A DNA stretch of 64,000 bases, taken from Caulobacter sp. 602-2 (lineage in GTDB: Bacteria > Pseudomonadota > Alphaproteobacteria > Caulobacterales > Caulobacteraceae). The position numbers and the translations under genes were made by a program. The stretch covers positions 124,001 through 188,000 of the forward strand of contig NZ_JAAKGT010000004.1 of assembly GCF_011043625.1 (NCBI RefSeq), written 5' to 3'. The notes under the pieces are model-generated. The model was not told where the DNA came from. It worked only from the letters and a program-made list of their open reading frames with translations, and did not search any database. Of the stretch, positions 10,198-19,291 are shown piece by piece (the stretch's first letter is position 1; every line of letters begins with the position of its first letter).

Positions 10198-10987
10198 GCT
10201 GAGAGTCCTGGCGGTCGCCAACCAGAAGGGCGGGGTGGGCAAGACCACCACGGCCATCAACCTGGGCACGGCGCTGGCCGCCTGCGGCGAGCGCGTCCTG
10301 CTGATCGACGCCGACCCGCAGGGCAACTGCTCCACGGGCCTGGGGATCGGCCGCCTGCAGCGCAAGAAGACGCTGTACGACGTGTTGATGGGCGAAGCGC
10401 CGGTGATCGAAGCCGCCGTGCAGACCTCGCTGCCGGGCCTGGACGTGATCCCGGCCGACGCCGACCTGTCGGGCGTCGAGCTCGAACTGGGCCAGGTGGC
10501 GCGGCGCTCGTACCGTCTGCGCGACGCCCTGGAGCCGCTGCGCGCCAACGGCCCCTACACCTATGTGCTGATCGACTGCCCGCCGTCGCTGAACGTGCTG
10601 ACGGTCAACGCCATGACCGCCGCCGACGCCGTGTTCGTGCCGCTGCAGTGCGAGTTCTTCGCCCTGGAAGGCCTGACCCAGCTGATCCGCACCATCGAGC
10701 GCGTGCGCGGCAGCCTGAACCCGCGCCTGGAGATCCAGGGCGTGGTGCTGACCATGTACGATCGCCGCAACAGCCTCTCCGAGCAGGTGGCCCGCGACGT
10801 GCGCGAGCATTTCGGCGACAAGGTGTACGACGCGGTCATACCGCGGAACGTCCGGGTGTCGGAGGCGCCGTCCTTCGGCAAGCCGGTGCTGCTCTACGAC
10901 CTCAAGTGCGCCGGTTCGCAGGCCTACCTGCGACTGGCCCGCGAGGTGATCAGCCGCGAGAAGGACCGCCAGGCCCAGGCCGCCTGA
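10181..10987 (+). CDS. parA: Chromosome partitioning ATPase ParA
   Basis: A 268-residue deviant Walker ATPase that binds DNA non-specifically and moves ParB-parS complexes to the new pole. The motifs are deviant Walker A KGGVGKTT at about residues 16-23, LLIDADPQGN, and VLIDCPPSL. The GTG at 10181 lies within the 3' end of rsmG and gives an N-terminus typical of Caulobacter ParA. It is followed by parB after 100 bases. Together with the four parS sites this is a complete ParABS system. Confidence 0.97.
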   Translation: MSAKSELRVLAVANQKGGVGKTTTAINLGTALAACGERVLLIDADPQGNCSTGLGIGRLQRKKTLYDVLMGEAPVIEAAVQTSLPGLDVIPADADLSGVELELGQVARRSYRLRDALEPLRANGPYTYVLIDCPPSLNVLTVNAMTAADAVFVPLQCEFFALEGLTQLIRTIERVRGSLNPRLEIQGVVLTMYDRRNSLSEQVARDVREHFGDKVYDAVIPRNVRVSEAPSFGKPVLLYDLKCAGSQAYLRLAREVISREKDRQAQAA

Positions 10988-11087
10988 TCCACAGGGCCTA
11001 CCATTTGAGCGCCGGCCTGAGGATACAGGCCCAAGTCGTTATTGAAGTTGAAGTTTCGAGGAGATGGTCGTGGTCGGTGAAGCGGGG

Positions 11088-11990
11088 ATGTCGGAAGGCC
11101 GTCGGGGTCTGGGTCGCGGTCTGTCGGCGCTGCTGGGCGAGGTCGAAGCCGCTCCGGCCCAGGCGCCGGGCGACAATACCGCCGGCTCGCGCGAGGCGCC
11201 GATCGAGCTGCTGAAGCGTAATCCCGACCAGCCCCGCCGGACCTTCCGCGAGGAAGACCTGGTAGAACTTTCCAACTCGATCGCCGAGAAGGGCGTGCTG
11301 CAGCCGATCCTCGTGCGGCCGGCGCCGGGCGCTCCGGGCGAGTACCAGATCGTCGCCGGCGAGCGTCGCTGGCGCGCCGCCCAGCGCGCCGGCCTCAAGA
11401 GCGTGCCGATCATCGTGCGCGAGCTCGACGACCTGGCCGTGCTCGAGATCGGCATCATCGAGAACGTCCAGCGCTCGGACCTCAACATCCTCGAAGAGGC
11501 GCTGAGTTACCGCGTGCTGATGGACAAGTTCGGCCGCACCCAGGACGCCATCGCCCAGACGATCGGCAAGAGCCGCAGCCACGTGGCCAACACCCTACGC
11601 CTGCTGGCGCTGCCCGAGGCGGTGCAGCAGCACCTGGTCACCGGCGCCCTGACGGCCGGCCACGCCCGCGCCATCGCCACGGCCGCTGATCCGGGCGCGC
11701 TGGCCCAGCAGGTCATCGACGGCGGCCTCTCGGTGCGCGAGACCGAGACCCTGGCCCGCGTCGCCCAGACCGGCGATGCGACCCCGCGCGCCAAGAACGG
11801 CGGCTCGGCGCCGCCGCGTGCGCCGCGCGCCAAGGACACCGACACCCAGGCCCTCGAAGCCGACCTGTCGTCGGTGCTGGGCCTCGATGTCGAGATCGAC
11901 CATCGCGGCGGCGCCGGCTCGCTGATCGTCCGCTACGCGACGCTCGAGCAGCTGGACGATCTGTGCAACCGCCTGACGCGGGGCGTCTGA
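11088..11990 (+). CDS. parB: Chromosome partitioning protein ParB
   Basis: CTP-binding clamp protein that loads at parS; in Caulobacter it also recruits MipZ and binds PopZ at the pole. Marks are the N-terminal GRRGLGRGLSALLG, the CTP-binding GERRWRAAQRAG, the helix-turn-helix QTIGKSRSHVANTLRLL and the C-terminal dimer domain ending in LDDLCNRLTRGV. The protein is 300 residues from ATG 11088, the start matching C. crescentus ParB. A GTG at 11070 with GAGGAG six bases upstream would add six residues. The sequence is very close to C. crescentus ParB except in the Ala/Gly/Ser linker before the C-terminal domain. The next gene is glnD, not holA as I recall for C. crescentus. Confidence 0.96.
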   Translation: MSEGRRGLGRGLSALLGEVEAAPAQAPGDNTAGSREAPIELLKRNPDQPRRTFREEDLVELSNSIAEKGVLQPILVRPAPGAPGEYQIVAGERRWRAAQRAGLKSVPIIVRELDDLAVLEIGIIENVQRSDLNILEEALSYRVLMDKFGRTQDAIAQTIGKSRSHVANTLRLLALPEAVQQHLVTGALTAGHARAIATAADPGALAQQVIDGGLSVRETETLARVAQTGDATPRAKNGGSAPPRAPRAKDTDTQALEADLSSVLGLDVEIDHRGGAGSLIVRYATLEQLDDLCNRLTRGV

Positions 11991-12350
11991 TCGACCCTGT
12001 TTTCGGGGTCTTCTGTGGCGCATGAAGAAAGGCGCGGCCGTATCCTGGGGCGCGCCGTTCGCCACAGGCGAGGGCGGGGAGGGCGGAGTTTTCGCCTAAT
12101 CCCTTGTCAGGTAAGGAAAAACCGCTTCCAGTCGCGCTTGATCGAAAGCTCCGGCGGCGGAATTTTTCCACAAGCAGGCGACGTCGCCGCCGCCGAATAG
12201 TTTGACCCGAATCTCGAATCGCTGTCCGGGGCGCCGCGTTCCCCCGGGGGCGGACAGGCGATCGCCCCTCCGCCAGACCCGAGCCGTCATTCCCCGCTTT
12301 CGCGGAGAGATTCGGTGGAGACCGGGTCGAGAGCGTGTGATCGACGCGCG
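11991..12350. other. parB-glnD intergenic region, no gene seen
   Basis: About 360 bases separate convergent parB and glnD. A short GACCC/GGGTC hairpin (11993-12010) follows parB but lacks a good T-tract, so it is at best a weak terminator. A fragment beginning CCGTCATTCCCCGC at 12284 resembles one arm of the repeat at 52935. No convincing coding frame, DnaA box cluster or RNA gene is seen. This may be a rearrangement junction relative to C. crescentus. Confidence 0.5.
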
Positions 12351-15173
12351 TCAGCGCGCGACGCTGGCCCGCGCGCGCTTGAGGCCCGGACGGGTGCTGG
12401 GCGCGCCCGCCTCGTTCTGTTCCAGCGCCGACAGCAGGTCGCTCTTCAGCGCCGAGACCTTGCGGCCGTCGGCCAGCTTCCCGCCCTCGGCCGTCTGCAC
12501 GTAGAAGGCGTCGACCGCCCGCTCGCCATAGCCGTCGATGTGGGCCGATTGGATGGACAGGCCGTTGTCGGCCAGGGTGCGGGCCAGGGCCTGCAGCAGG
12601 CCCGGACGGTCGCGACCGGAGGCCTCCACCACCGTGGCCTCGTGCGAGGCCTCGTTGTCGATGACCACGGTCGGGGCGATGGCGAAGGCGGCCGTGCGGG
12701 CCAGCTCGCCGCCGCGCCGGGCCTCGACATTGACGCCCTCGCCTCGGCCGGCCGCTTCCAGCGCGTCGGCCAGGCGGCGCAGGGCGCGCGGGTTCTCGCA
12801 GCCGAGCGGCGCGCCAGTGACGTCCTGCACGTAGAACACGTCGAGGGCCTGGCCCTGGCGTGAGGTGAAGACCCGAGCCCCCACGACGTTGCCGCCCAGC
12901 GAGGAGATGGCCAGGGCCAGGTCGGCGAACAGGCCGCGACGGTCCTTGGCGGCGACGACGATCTCGGCGGCGTTGGCGCCGGGATTGACCTTGCCCTCGG
13001 CGGCCGCGCCGCCCTGGATGGCGGCCCGGCGGGCCAGGGCGGCATGGTCGAGCAGGTCCTGCGGGCTGAAGGCGCCGAAATAGGCGTCCTCCATGGCCGC
13101 GGCCCAGCCCTTGGCGGCGGGGTCTGCGGCGATCAGGGTCTCGCGTGCGGCCGCTGCGGCGGCCTCCTGGTGGCGTTGAACGTTGGCGGTGGCGTCACTG
13201 CCCCGGCCGCCCCGGAAAACCGCCTCCGTGGCGTTGTAGAGCTCGCGCAGCAGCTGGCCCTTCCAGCCGTTCCACACGCCGGGCCCCACGGCCCGGATAT
13301 CGGCCACGGTGATGACCAGCAGCAGGCGCAGGCGCTCGGGGTTCTCGACGATGCGGGCGAAGGCCGCCACGGTGCCGGGATCCGACACGTCGCGCTTCTG
13401 GGCGAAGTCGCTCATCACGAGGTGGTTCTCGACCAGCCAGGCGACCAGCTCGACCTTGCTGCGCTCGACCCCTAGGCGCTCGCAGGCGCTGCGGGCCGAT
13501 CGGGCCCCGGCCTTCTCCTGGCCGCCCACGCCGCCCTTGCCGGTGTCGTGCAGCAACATGGCCAGGAACAGGGCCTCGCGGTCCTCAATCAGCGGCATGA
13601 TCGACACGGCCAGCGGGTGGTCGTCCTGCAGACGTCCGGCCGCCATGTCGCCGATCAGGCCGACGGCCCGCAGGGTGTGCTCGTCCACCGTGTACGAGTG
13701 GTACATGTTGAACTGCATCTGGGCGACGACGCGGCCGAACTCTGGGATGAAGCGGCCCAGCACGCCGGCGTCGTTCATCAGGGTCAGGGTGCGGTAGCTG
13801 CGCTTGCCGCGCGCCAAGAGGTCAAGGAAGGCCCGCGTGGCCTCCGGATCGCGCCGCACCTTCGAGGTGATCAGGGCGAGGTTGCGGGTCACGGCGGTGA
13901 AGGCGTCGGGATGCAGATCAAGGTCGCGCTCGTCGGCGATCTTGAACAGCCGGATCAGGTTGACTGGATCGGTCTCGAAGATCTCCGGCCCGTCGATGTT
14001 CAGGCGTCCGCCGTCCTCATAGAAGCCCGGGGCGTCCAGGGCCTTGCGCTTGGGCTTGCCGCCCGGAAGGAAGCGCGAGATGCCCTTGGGCTCGTTCTTG
14101 AAGTGCTCGGCTTCCAGCTTGGCCGAGAAGGCGCGGGTGAGGGCCCCCACCTCTTTGGCGATCAGGAAGTAGCGGCGCATGAAGCGCTCGACCGCCGGGG
14201 CGTCGCCCCGGTCGCCATAGCCCATGCGGCGGGCGATCTCGGGCTGAAGGTCGAAGGTCAGTCGCTCTTCGGGCCGGCCGGTGGTGAAGTGCAGGTGGGC
14301 GCGCACGGCGTGCAGGAAGTCGAAGGCGCGGATGAAGGCCTTGGTCTCGCGGCCCGAGAACACCTCCATCTTGAAGACGTCCTCCGGCGCGTCGACCGGA
14401 TGCAGGTACTCGGCGATCCACATCAGGGTGTGCAGGTCGCGCAGGCCGCCCTTGCCCTCCTTGACGTTGGGCTCGACCATGTAGCGGCTGGCGCCGGCGC
14501 GGGCCTGACGGTCGTCGCGTTCCTTCAGCTTGGCGGCCACGAACTGCTGGCCGGTGCCCTTCATCACCTCGTCGCGGAACCGCTTCTTGAGGTCGGCGGC
14601 CAGGCGCTCGTCGCCGGTCAGCCGCCGCGCCTCGAGGATCGAGGTGCGGATCGTGAAGTCTTCCTTCGAGAGGCGCACGCACTCCTCGATGGTGCGCGAG
14701 GCGTGGCCGACCTTGAAGCCCAGATCCCACAGCGCATAGAGCATGTACTCGATCACGCTCTCGACGTGCGGCGTCTGCTTGTAGGGCCGCAGGAACAGCA
14801 GATCGATGTCGCTGAACGGGGCCAGGGTGGCGCGGCCGTAGCCGCCCACGGCCAGCAGCGCCAGGCGCTCGCCCTCGGTGGGGTTGCGGGCCCGGAACAC
14901 GTGCACGGTCGTGAAGTCGTAGAGGGCGGTGATCACCTCGTCGGTGACGCCGCTGAGCAGGCGCGCCGTCTCCAGGCCGCCGGCGCCGTTCTCCAGCCGC
15001 TCCTTGGCGATCATCCGGCCGCGGAACAGGGCTTGCTTGAGGATGTCGATCGCCCGTGCGCGCTGGGCGGCCTCGTCGCCGATGGCGTCCAGGGCGGCGG
15101 CCGACAGGCGCGCGCGCAGGGCGTGACCGTCGACGACGTGTTCCAGGGGCGTGGGGCGGAGGCGGCGAGGCAT
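12351..15173 (-). CDS. glnD: Bifunctional PII uridylyltransferase / uridylyl-removing enzyme
   Basis: Nitrogen sensor that uridylylates PII (GlnB/GlnK) when glutamine is low and removes UMP when it is high. The 940-residue protein has the nucleotidyltransferase motif GGYGRATLAPFSDIDL at about 110-125. The GlnD-type HD domain contains LAMLLHDTGKGG, and two C-terminal ACT domains (for example DRRGLFADLALAISSLGG and RDRPGLLQALARTL) bind glutamine. The gene runs convergent to parB and is followed on its 5' side by mutS, 78 bases away and in the same direction. No glnB is in the window. Confidence 0.95.
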   Translation of the reverse strand: MPRRLRPTPLEHVVDGHALRARLSAAALDAIGDEAAQRARAIDILKQALFRGRMIAKERLENGAGGLETARLLSGVTDEVITALYDFTTVHVFRARNPTEGERLALLAVGGYGRATLAPFSDIDLLFLRPYKQTPHVESVIEYMLYALWDLGFKVGHASRTIEECVRLSKEDFTIRTSILEARRLTGDERLAADLKKRFRDEVMKGTGQQFVAAKLKERDDRQARAGASRYMVEPNVKEGKGGLRDLHTLMWIAEYLHPVDAPEDVFKMEVFSGRETKAFIRAFDFLHAVRAHLHFTTGRPEERLTFDLQPEIARRMGYGDRGDAPAVERFMRRYFLIAKEVGALTRAFSAKLEAEHFKNEPKGISRFLPGGKPKRKALDAPGFYEDGGRLNIDGPEIFETDPVNLIRLFKIADERDLDLHPDAFTAVTRNLALITSKVRRDPEATRAFLDLLARGKRSYRTLTLMNDAGVLGRFIPEFGRVVAQMQFNMYHSYTVDEHTLRAVGLIGDMAAGRLQDDHPLAVSIMPLIEDREALFLAMLLHDTGKGGVGGQEKAGARSARSACERLGVERSKVELVAWLVENHLVMSDFAQKRDVSDPGTVAAFARIVENPERLRLLLVITVADIRAVGPGVWNGWKGQLLRELYNATEAVFRGGRGSDATANVQRHQEAAAAAARETLIAADPAAKGWAAAMEDAYFGAFSPQDLLDHAALARRAAIQGGAAAEGKVNPGANAAEIVVAAKDRRGLFADLALAISSLGGNVVGARVFTSRQGQALDVFYVQDVTGAPLGCENPRALRRLADALEAAGRGEGVNVEARRGGELARTAAFAIAPTVVIDNEASHEATVVEASGRDRPGLLQALARTLADNGLSIQSAHIDGYGERAVDAFYVQTAEGGKLADGRKVSALKSDLLSALEQNEAGAPSTRPGLKRARASVAR

Positions 15174-15251
15174 GGCGGTTATATGGGTGTCCGAGACGGG
15201 CGGCCAAAGCGACCACCGGAACCGGCCGCCGCCATGCTCCTATGATTGATC

Positions 15252-17954
15252 CTAGGTCTTGAGCAGACCCTTAAGGCGATAAAGCGCCTCCAGGGCCTCG
15301 CGCGGGCTCATGCCGTCCACGTCCAGCTCCTTCAGCGCGCCATCCACGGCGCTGGGCGCCGAAACGACAGGCGCCGCGGCGATGGGGGCCGAGGCGGCGA
15401 ACAGCGGCAGGTCGTCGAGCTTGGCCGGTGATTCGGTCTTGCTCTCCAGGCGGTCGAGCACCTCCTTGGCGCGGGCCACCACCTGCGGCGGCACGCCGGC
15501 CAGCTTGGCCACCTGCACGCCGTAGGAGCGGTCGGCCGGACCGTCGGCGGCTTCGTGCAGGAAGACGAGGTCGCCGTTCCATTCCTTGGCGCGGAGCGAC
15601 AGGTTGGAGACGTGCGCCATGCGCTCCTCCAGCGTCGCCAGCTCGTGATAGTGCGTGGCGAAGAGGGCGCGGCAGCGGTTGGTGTCGTGCAGCGACTCCG
15701 CGCAGGCCCAGGCGATGGCCAGGCCGTCATAGGTGGCGGTGCCGCGGCCGATCTCGTCGAGGATCACGAGGCTGCGCGGCGTGGCCTGGGTCAGGATGGC
15801 GGCGGTCTCGACCATCTCCATCATGAAGGTCGAGCGACCGCGCGCCAGGTCGTCGCCGGCCCCGACGCGGCTGAACAGGCGGTCGACGACGCCCAGCCGG
15901 AAGGTCTTGGCGGGCACGTAGCAGCCGGCCTGGGCCAGGATGGCCAGCAAGGCGTTCTGGCGCAGGAAGGTCGACTTACCGGCCATGTTCGGACCGGTGA
16001 CGATGGAAAGGCGCGCGGCGACCTCCCCGGCGGCGTCCAGCCGGCAGTCGTTGGGGGTGTAGGGGTCGCCGGCGCGGCGCACCGCGGCCTCGACCACTGG
16101 GTGGCGGGCGGCCTTGGCCTCGAAGGCCAGCGACTTGTCGACGGTCGGACGCACGGCGCCGGCGTCCTCGGCCCATTCGGCCAGGCTGGAGGCTACGTCC
16201 AGGCGGGCCAGGGCCTCGGCGGCGGCCTGGATCGGCTCGGCCAGGGCGCAGGCCTCGGCGCGCCAGTCCTCGTAGGCGGCCACTTCCATGGCCAGGGCCC
16301 GCTCGGCGGCCTGGGCGATGCGGGCGTCCAGGTCGGCCAGCTCCACGGTGGTGAAGCGCACCTGGTTGGCCAGGGTCTGGCGGTGGATGAAGGTGGCGTT
16401 CAGCGGCGGCTGGAACAGCGGATCGGCCTTGCCGGCGGTGGCCTCGACGAAATAGCCGAGCACGCCGTTGTGGCGGATCTTCAGCGGGATGCCCGCTTCC
16501 TGGATCAGGCGCTGTTCCAGGGCGGCCACGACCCGGCGGCTGTCGTCGCGCAGGGCGCGGGCCTGGTCGAGCTCGGGACGGATCCCGGGGGCCACGAAGC
16601 CGCCGTCGCGGGCCAGGGCCGGCAGGTCGGGGCCAAGGCCTGCTTCCAGGGTGTTCAGCAGCTGCGAGACGCCCTGGTGCAGCGACGGCGTCAGGGCCGC
16701 CAGCGCGCCCTCCAGCTCGACCGGCGGCGGCGACAGCGGGTCGCCCGAGCCGCCGACCATGCCGGCCAGTTTCTCGCCGGTCTTGAGGCCGTCGCGCAGG
16801 CACGCGAGATCCCGCGGACCGCCGCGCCCCAGGGCCAGGCGGGCCAGCGCGCGCGCCATGTCGCCCGAGCCCTTCAGCTGCTCGCGCAGGCGTTCACGCA
16901 ACGAGCGGTGCTCGACGAACCACTCGACGGCGTCCAGGCGCTGGTCGATGGCGGCCGGGTCGAGCAGGGGGCGGGCCAGGCGCGAGGCCAGCAGGCGCGC
17001 GCCGCCGGGCGTGACGGTGCGGTCGATGGCCGCCAGCAGCGAGCCGTTGCGGTCGCCGTTCTGGGTGCGGTCGATCTCCAGGCTGGAGCGGGTGGCCGGG
17101 TCGATCGACATGACGTCGGCCTCGGCCGCGCGGCGGGGCGCGCGCAGGGCCGGCAGCTTGCCGGCCTGGGTCATCTCCAGGTGGGCGGCGATCAGGCCAA
17201 GCGCGCCGACCTCGGCCGGCGCCAGGCCGCCGAAACCGTCCAGGGTGTCGACGCCGTAGAGGCGCTTGACCCGGGTCTCCGAAGCCTGCGGCTCCGACAG
17301 GGCGGATGGCATCGGTTGAATCAGCCCGCCGCAGATCTTCAGGGTCTGGGCCAGGTGGTCGTCGGCCAGCAGGCGGTCGGCGACCAGGGTCTCGGACGGC
17401 GACAGGGCCGCCAGCAGGGGGCCGACGCCCTCCTTGCCGGTCGAGAAGCACTCGACCTCGCCGGTGGACAGTTCCACGGCCGCCACGGCCGCCTGGCCGG
17501 CGCGGATGGCCACCGCCGCGAGGCGGTTGGCGCCCCGGGCGTCCAGCAGGCCGTCCTCGGTCAGCGTGCCGGGCGTCACGACGCGGACGATGTCGCGCCG
17601 GACCACCGACTTGGAGCCGCGCTTCTTGGCCTCGGCCGGGTCTTCCATCTGCTCGCAGACGGCGACCTTGAAGCCCATGCGGATCAGCTTCGACAGATAG
17701 GCCTCGGCCGCGTGATGCGGCACGCCGGCCATCGGGATCGGCTGGCCGGCATGGGTGCCGCGGAAGGTCTGGGAGATGCCCAGGGCGGCGGCCGCGCGGA
17801 TCGCGTCGTCGAAAAAGAGCTCGTAGAAATCGCCCATCCGGAAGAACAGCAGCGCGTCCGGCTGGCGGGTCTTCATCTCGAAGAACTGCTGCATCACCGG
17901 CGTGGCGCCGGTGGCGTCGAACGTCTGGACGGGCGGAGAAACGGGGGCGTTCAT
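15252..17954 (-). CDS. mutS: DNA mismatch repair protein MutS
   Basis: Recognises mismatches and small loops and starts methyl-independent repair with MutL. The protein is 900 residues. The N-terminal mismatch-binding domain has FRMGDFYELFFDDA with the Phe-X-Glu wedge. The ABC-type ATPase has Walker A TGPNMAGKST and DEIGRGTATYDG. The C-terminus carries an Ala/Pro-rich linker (FAASAPIAAAPVVSAP) before the short terminal helix. The start MNAPVSPPVQTFDATGATP is supported by the family N-terminus. glnD follows downstream in the same direction. Confidence 0.96.
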   Translation of the reverse strand: MNAPVSPPVQTFDATGATPVMQQFFEMKTRQPDALLFFRMGDFYELFFDDAIRAAAALGISQTFRGTHAGQPIPMAGVPHHAAEAYLSKLIRMGFKVAVCEQMEDPAEAKKRGSKSVVRRDIVRVVTPGTLTEDGLLDARGANRLAAVAIRAGQAAVAAVELSTGEVECFSTGKEGVGPLLAALSPSETLVADRLLADDHLAQTLKICGGLIQPMPSALSEPQASETRVKRLYGVDTLDGFGGLAPAEVGALGLIAAHLEMTQAGKLPALRAPRRAAEADVMSIDPATRSSLEIDRTQNGDRNGSLLAAIDRTVTPGGARLLASRLARPLLDPAAIDQRLDAVEWFVEHRSLRERLREQLKGSGDMARALARLALGRGGPRDLACLRDGLKTGEKLAGMVGGSGDPLSPPPVELEGALAALTPSLHQGVSQLLNTLEAGLGPDLPALARDGGFVAPGIRPELDQARALRDDSRRVVAALEQRLIQEAGIPLKIRHNGVLGYFVEATAGKADPLFQPPLNATFIHRQTLANQVRFTTVELADLDARIAQAAERALAMEVAAYEDWRAEACALAEPIQAAAEALARLDVASSLAEWAEDAGAVRPTVDKSLAFEAKAARHPVVEAAVRRAGDPYTPNDCRLDAAGEVAARLSIVTGPNMAGKSTFLRQNALLAILAQAGCYVPAKTFRLGVVDRLFSRVGAGDDLARGRSTFMMEMVETAAILTQATPRSLVILDEIGRGTATYDGLAIAWACAESLHDTNRCRALFATHYHELATLEERMAHVSNLSLRAKEWNGDLVFLHEAADGPADRSYGVQVAKLAGVPPQVVARAKEVLDRLESKTESPAKLDDLPLFAASAPIAAAPVVSAPSAVDGALKELDVDGMSPREALEALYRLKGLLKT

Positions 17955-18233
17955 CCGACCGGAAAGTACAGAGCGTCGCGGTTTTCGTTAAGGGGTGCGA
18001 CCGGGGTTTTTCGGGGGGGGCGGGCGCAGTTATTATTTGCAGAATTTGCAAGTTATTCGACCGCGTGACGCGAGCCCCTACGGCTCCTGCGCCGGGTGAT
18101 TACCCCGTCGACAACTGAGCCATAGGTTCGAACAAACGTGGGCGCGGCAAGGCGCTGCTCCTGGGATCGCCATCCTGATCGGCGGGCTCTTCGGCCTGTT
18201 TCGGGTCCTGAAGGCCGCCGGTCGGACCGATCA
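17955..18233. other. Gap upstream of mutS with a possible gene remnant
   Basis: The bases nearest mutS are its presumed promoter region. From 18100 to 18237 on the plus strand an open frame without ATG, GTG or TTG encodes a tail containing GIAILIGGLFGLFRVLKAAG, which looks like a membrane segment followed by a basic end. It terminates at TAG 18235-18237, overlapping the end of the minus-strand vWA gene. It may be the 3' remnant of a small membrane protein gene, or chance. Confidence 0.3.
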
Positions 18234-19145
18234 CTAGGCGTCGGCGGGCCGGGCGGTGAGCAGCCGTTCCAGCAGGGCCAGCGCCTCGTCGGACAGCCGC
18301 GCCGGATCCTCGGCCTTCGCGCCGTAGGGATAGTTGGGCCAGATGTCGTCGCCAACCCCGATGGCGGTGAGGACGACATCACCAGCGGCGGCGATGTCGG
18401 CGATGACCTGCTCCAGATGCTTGACGAGGTAATCGGGGACGTTGGCGCTCAGGGTCGCGTCGTCGGCGGGCGCGCCGTCCGACACCACGACGAGAATCTT
18501 GCGCCCCTCCGGCCGCCGCCGCAATCGACGCGCGGCCCACATCAGCGCTTCGCCGTCGATGTTCTCCTTGAGCAAATCGGGCCGCAGCATGCGCTTCAGC
18601 TCATCCTCGCCCAGAACCCGGGCGTCGTCGCCTGCACGATGGACGATATGCAGGAGATCGCTCAGCCGGCCGGGGTCGGCGGGGCGGCCCCGGTGAATCC
18701 ATTCGAACCGCGACTTGCCGCCCTGCCACGTCGAGGTGGTGAAACCCAGGATCTCGACCTTCACGCCCAGACCCGTCAACAGCCGCTGGAGGCGATCCGC
18801 CGTCGCGACGACGTGGAAGATCTTGTCGCCGCGCATCGAACCGGACTGGTCGAGCAGCAGGCAAACGGCCGTGTCGGAGCGGCTTTCGACGGTTGACGCC
18901 TCTCGGATTCTGTCGACGCTCTCGAATGCGGCCTGGGACGGCGTCCGATCGGCCAGCAAGCGGAGCCATCCGTTCTCCAAGGTCGCCGCATCCTCGGTCT
19001 TCAGGGTTCCGAGAATCTCACCGATCCGGTCGGCCTCGATCTCTTGGTCGAAGGCCATGGTAAAGGCATGATAGGGGCGCTGAGCCGCCCGTTTGGTGAC
19101 GCGACGGAAAAGGTCTTGAAAAAGGCCCCGCGGGTCTTCCTCCAT
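18234..19145 (-). CDS. Stand-alone CobT-like vWA-domain protein
   Basis: A 303-residue protein whose C-terminal two-thirds resembles the von Willebrand A domain of CobT, the aerobic cobaltochelatase subunit. The MIDAS motif is DQSGSMRG at about residues 98-105, later acid positions lie in LGEDELKRML, and the VVVSDGAPADD strand is typical of CobT. CobT itself is about 600 residues with a long acidic middle; here that N-terminal half is absent. No CobN, CobS or other MoxR-type AAA ATPase is nearby, so a cobalt role is not supported. A vWA partner of a remote AAA ATPase is a reasonable guess. It is transcribed toward mutS and downstream of dnaJ. Confidence 0.75.
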   Translation of the reverse strand: MEEDPRGLFQDLFRRVTKRAAQRPYHAFTMAFDQEIEADRIGEILGTLKTEDAATLENGWLRLLADRTPSQAAFESVDRIREASTVESRSDTAVCLLLDQSGSMRGDKIFHVVATADRLQRLLTGLGVKVEILGFTTSTWQGGKSRFEWIHRGRPADPGRLSDLLHIVHRAGDDARVLGEDELKRMLRPDLLKENIDGEALMWAARRLRRRPEGRKILVVVSDGAPADDATLSANVPDYLVKHLEQVIADIAAAGDVVLTAIGVGDDIWPNYPYGAKAEDPARLSDEALALLERLLTARPADA

Positions 19146-19234
19146 CGTCGATCGCCCCCAGATGCGCCCATTCTCGGGCTCGTCTCATGCGGGCAAATAT
19201 TGGCGGGCGCAACGCCGTTCGGCGGCGGAGATAT

Positions 19235-19262
19235 GAAAAAGGCCCGCCGTGGGGCGAGCCTT
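19235..19262 (-). terminator. dnaJ intrinsic terminator
   Basis: On the minus strand AAGGCTCGCC pairs with GGCGGGCCTT around a 4-base loop (one mismatch) and is followed by TTTTTC. It lies about 30 bases after the dnaJ stop. Confidence 0.85.
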
Positions 19263-19291
19263 GATCGGATGATGCGCGATGCGCCGGAGCC

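Noticed and set aside
11991..12350. The parB-glnD gap as a second replication origin
   Set aside because: No AT-rich unwinding region, DnaA-box cluster or CtrA sites are seen; Cori is expected beside hemE.
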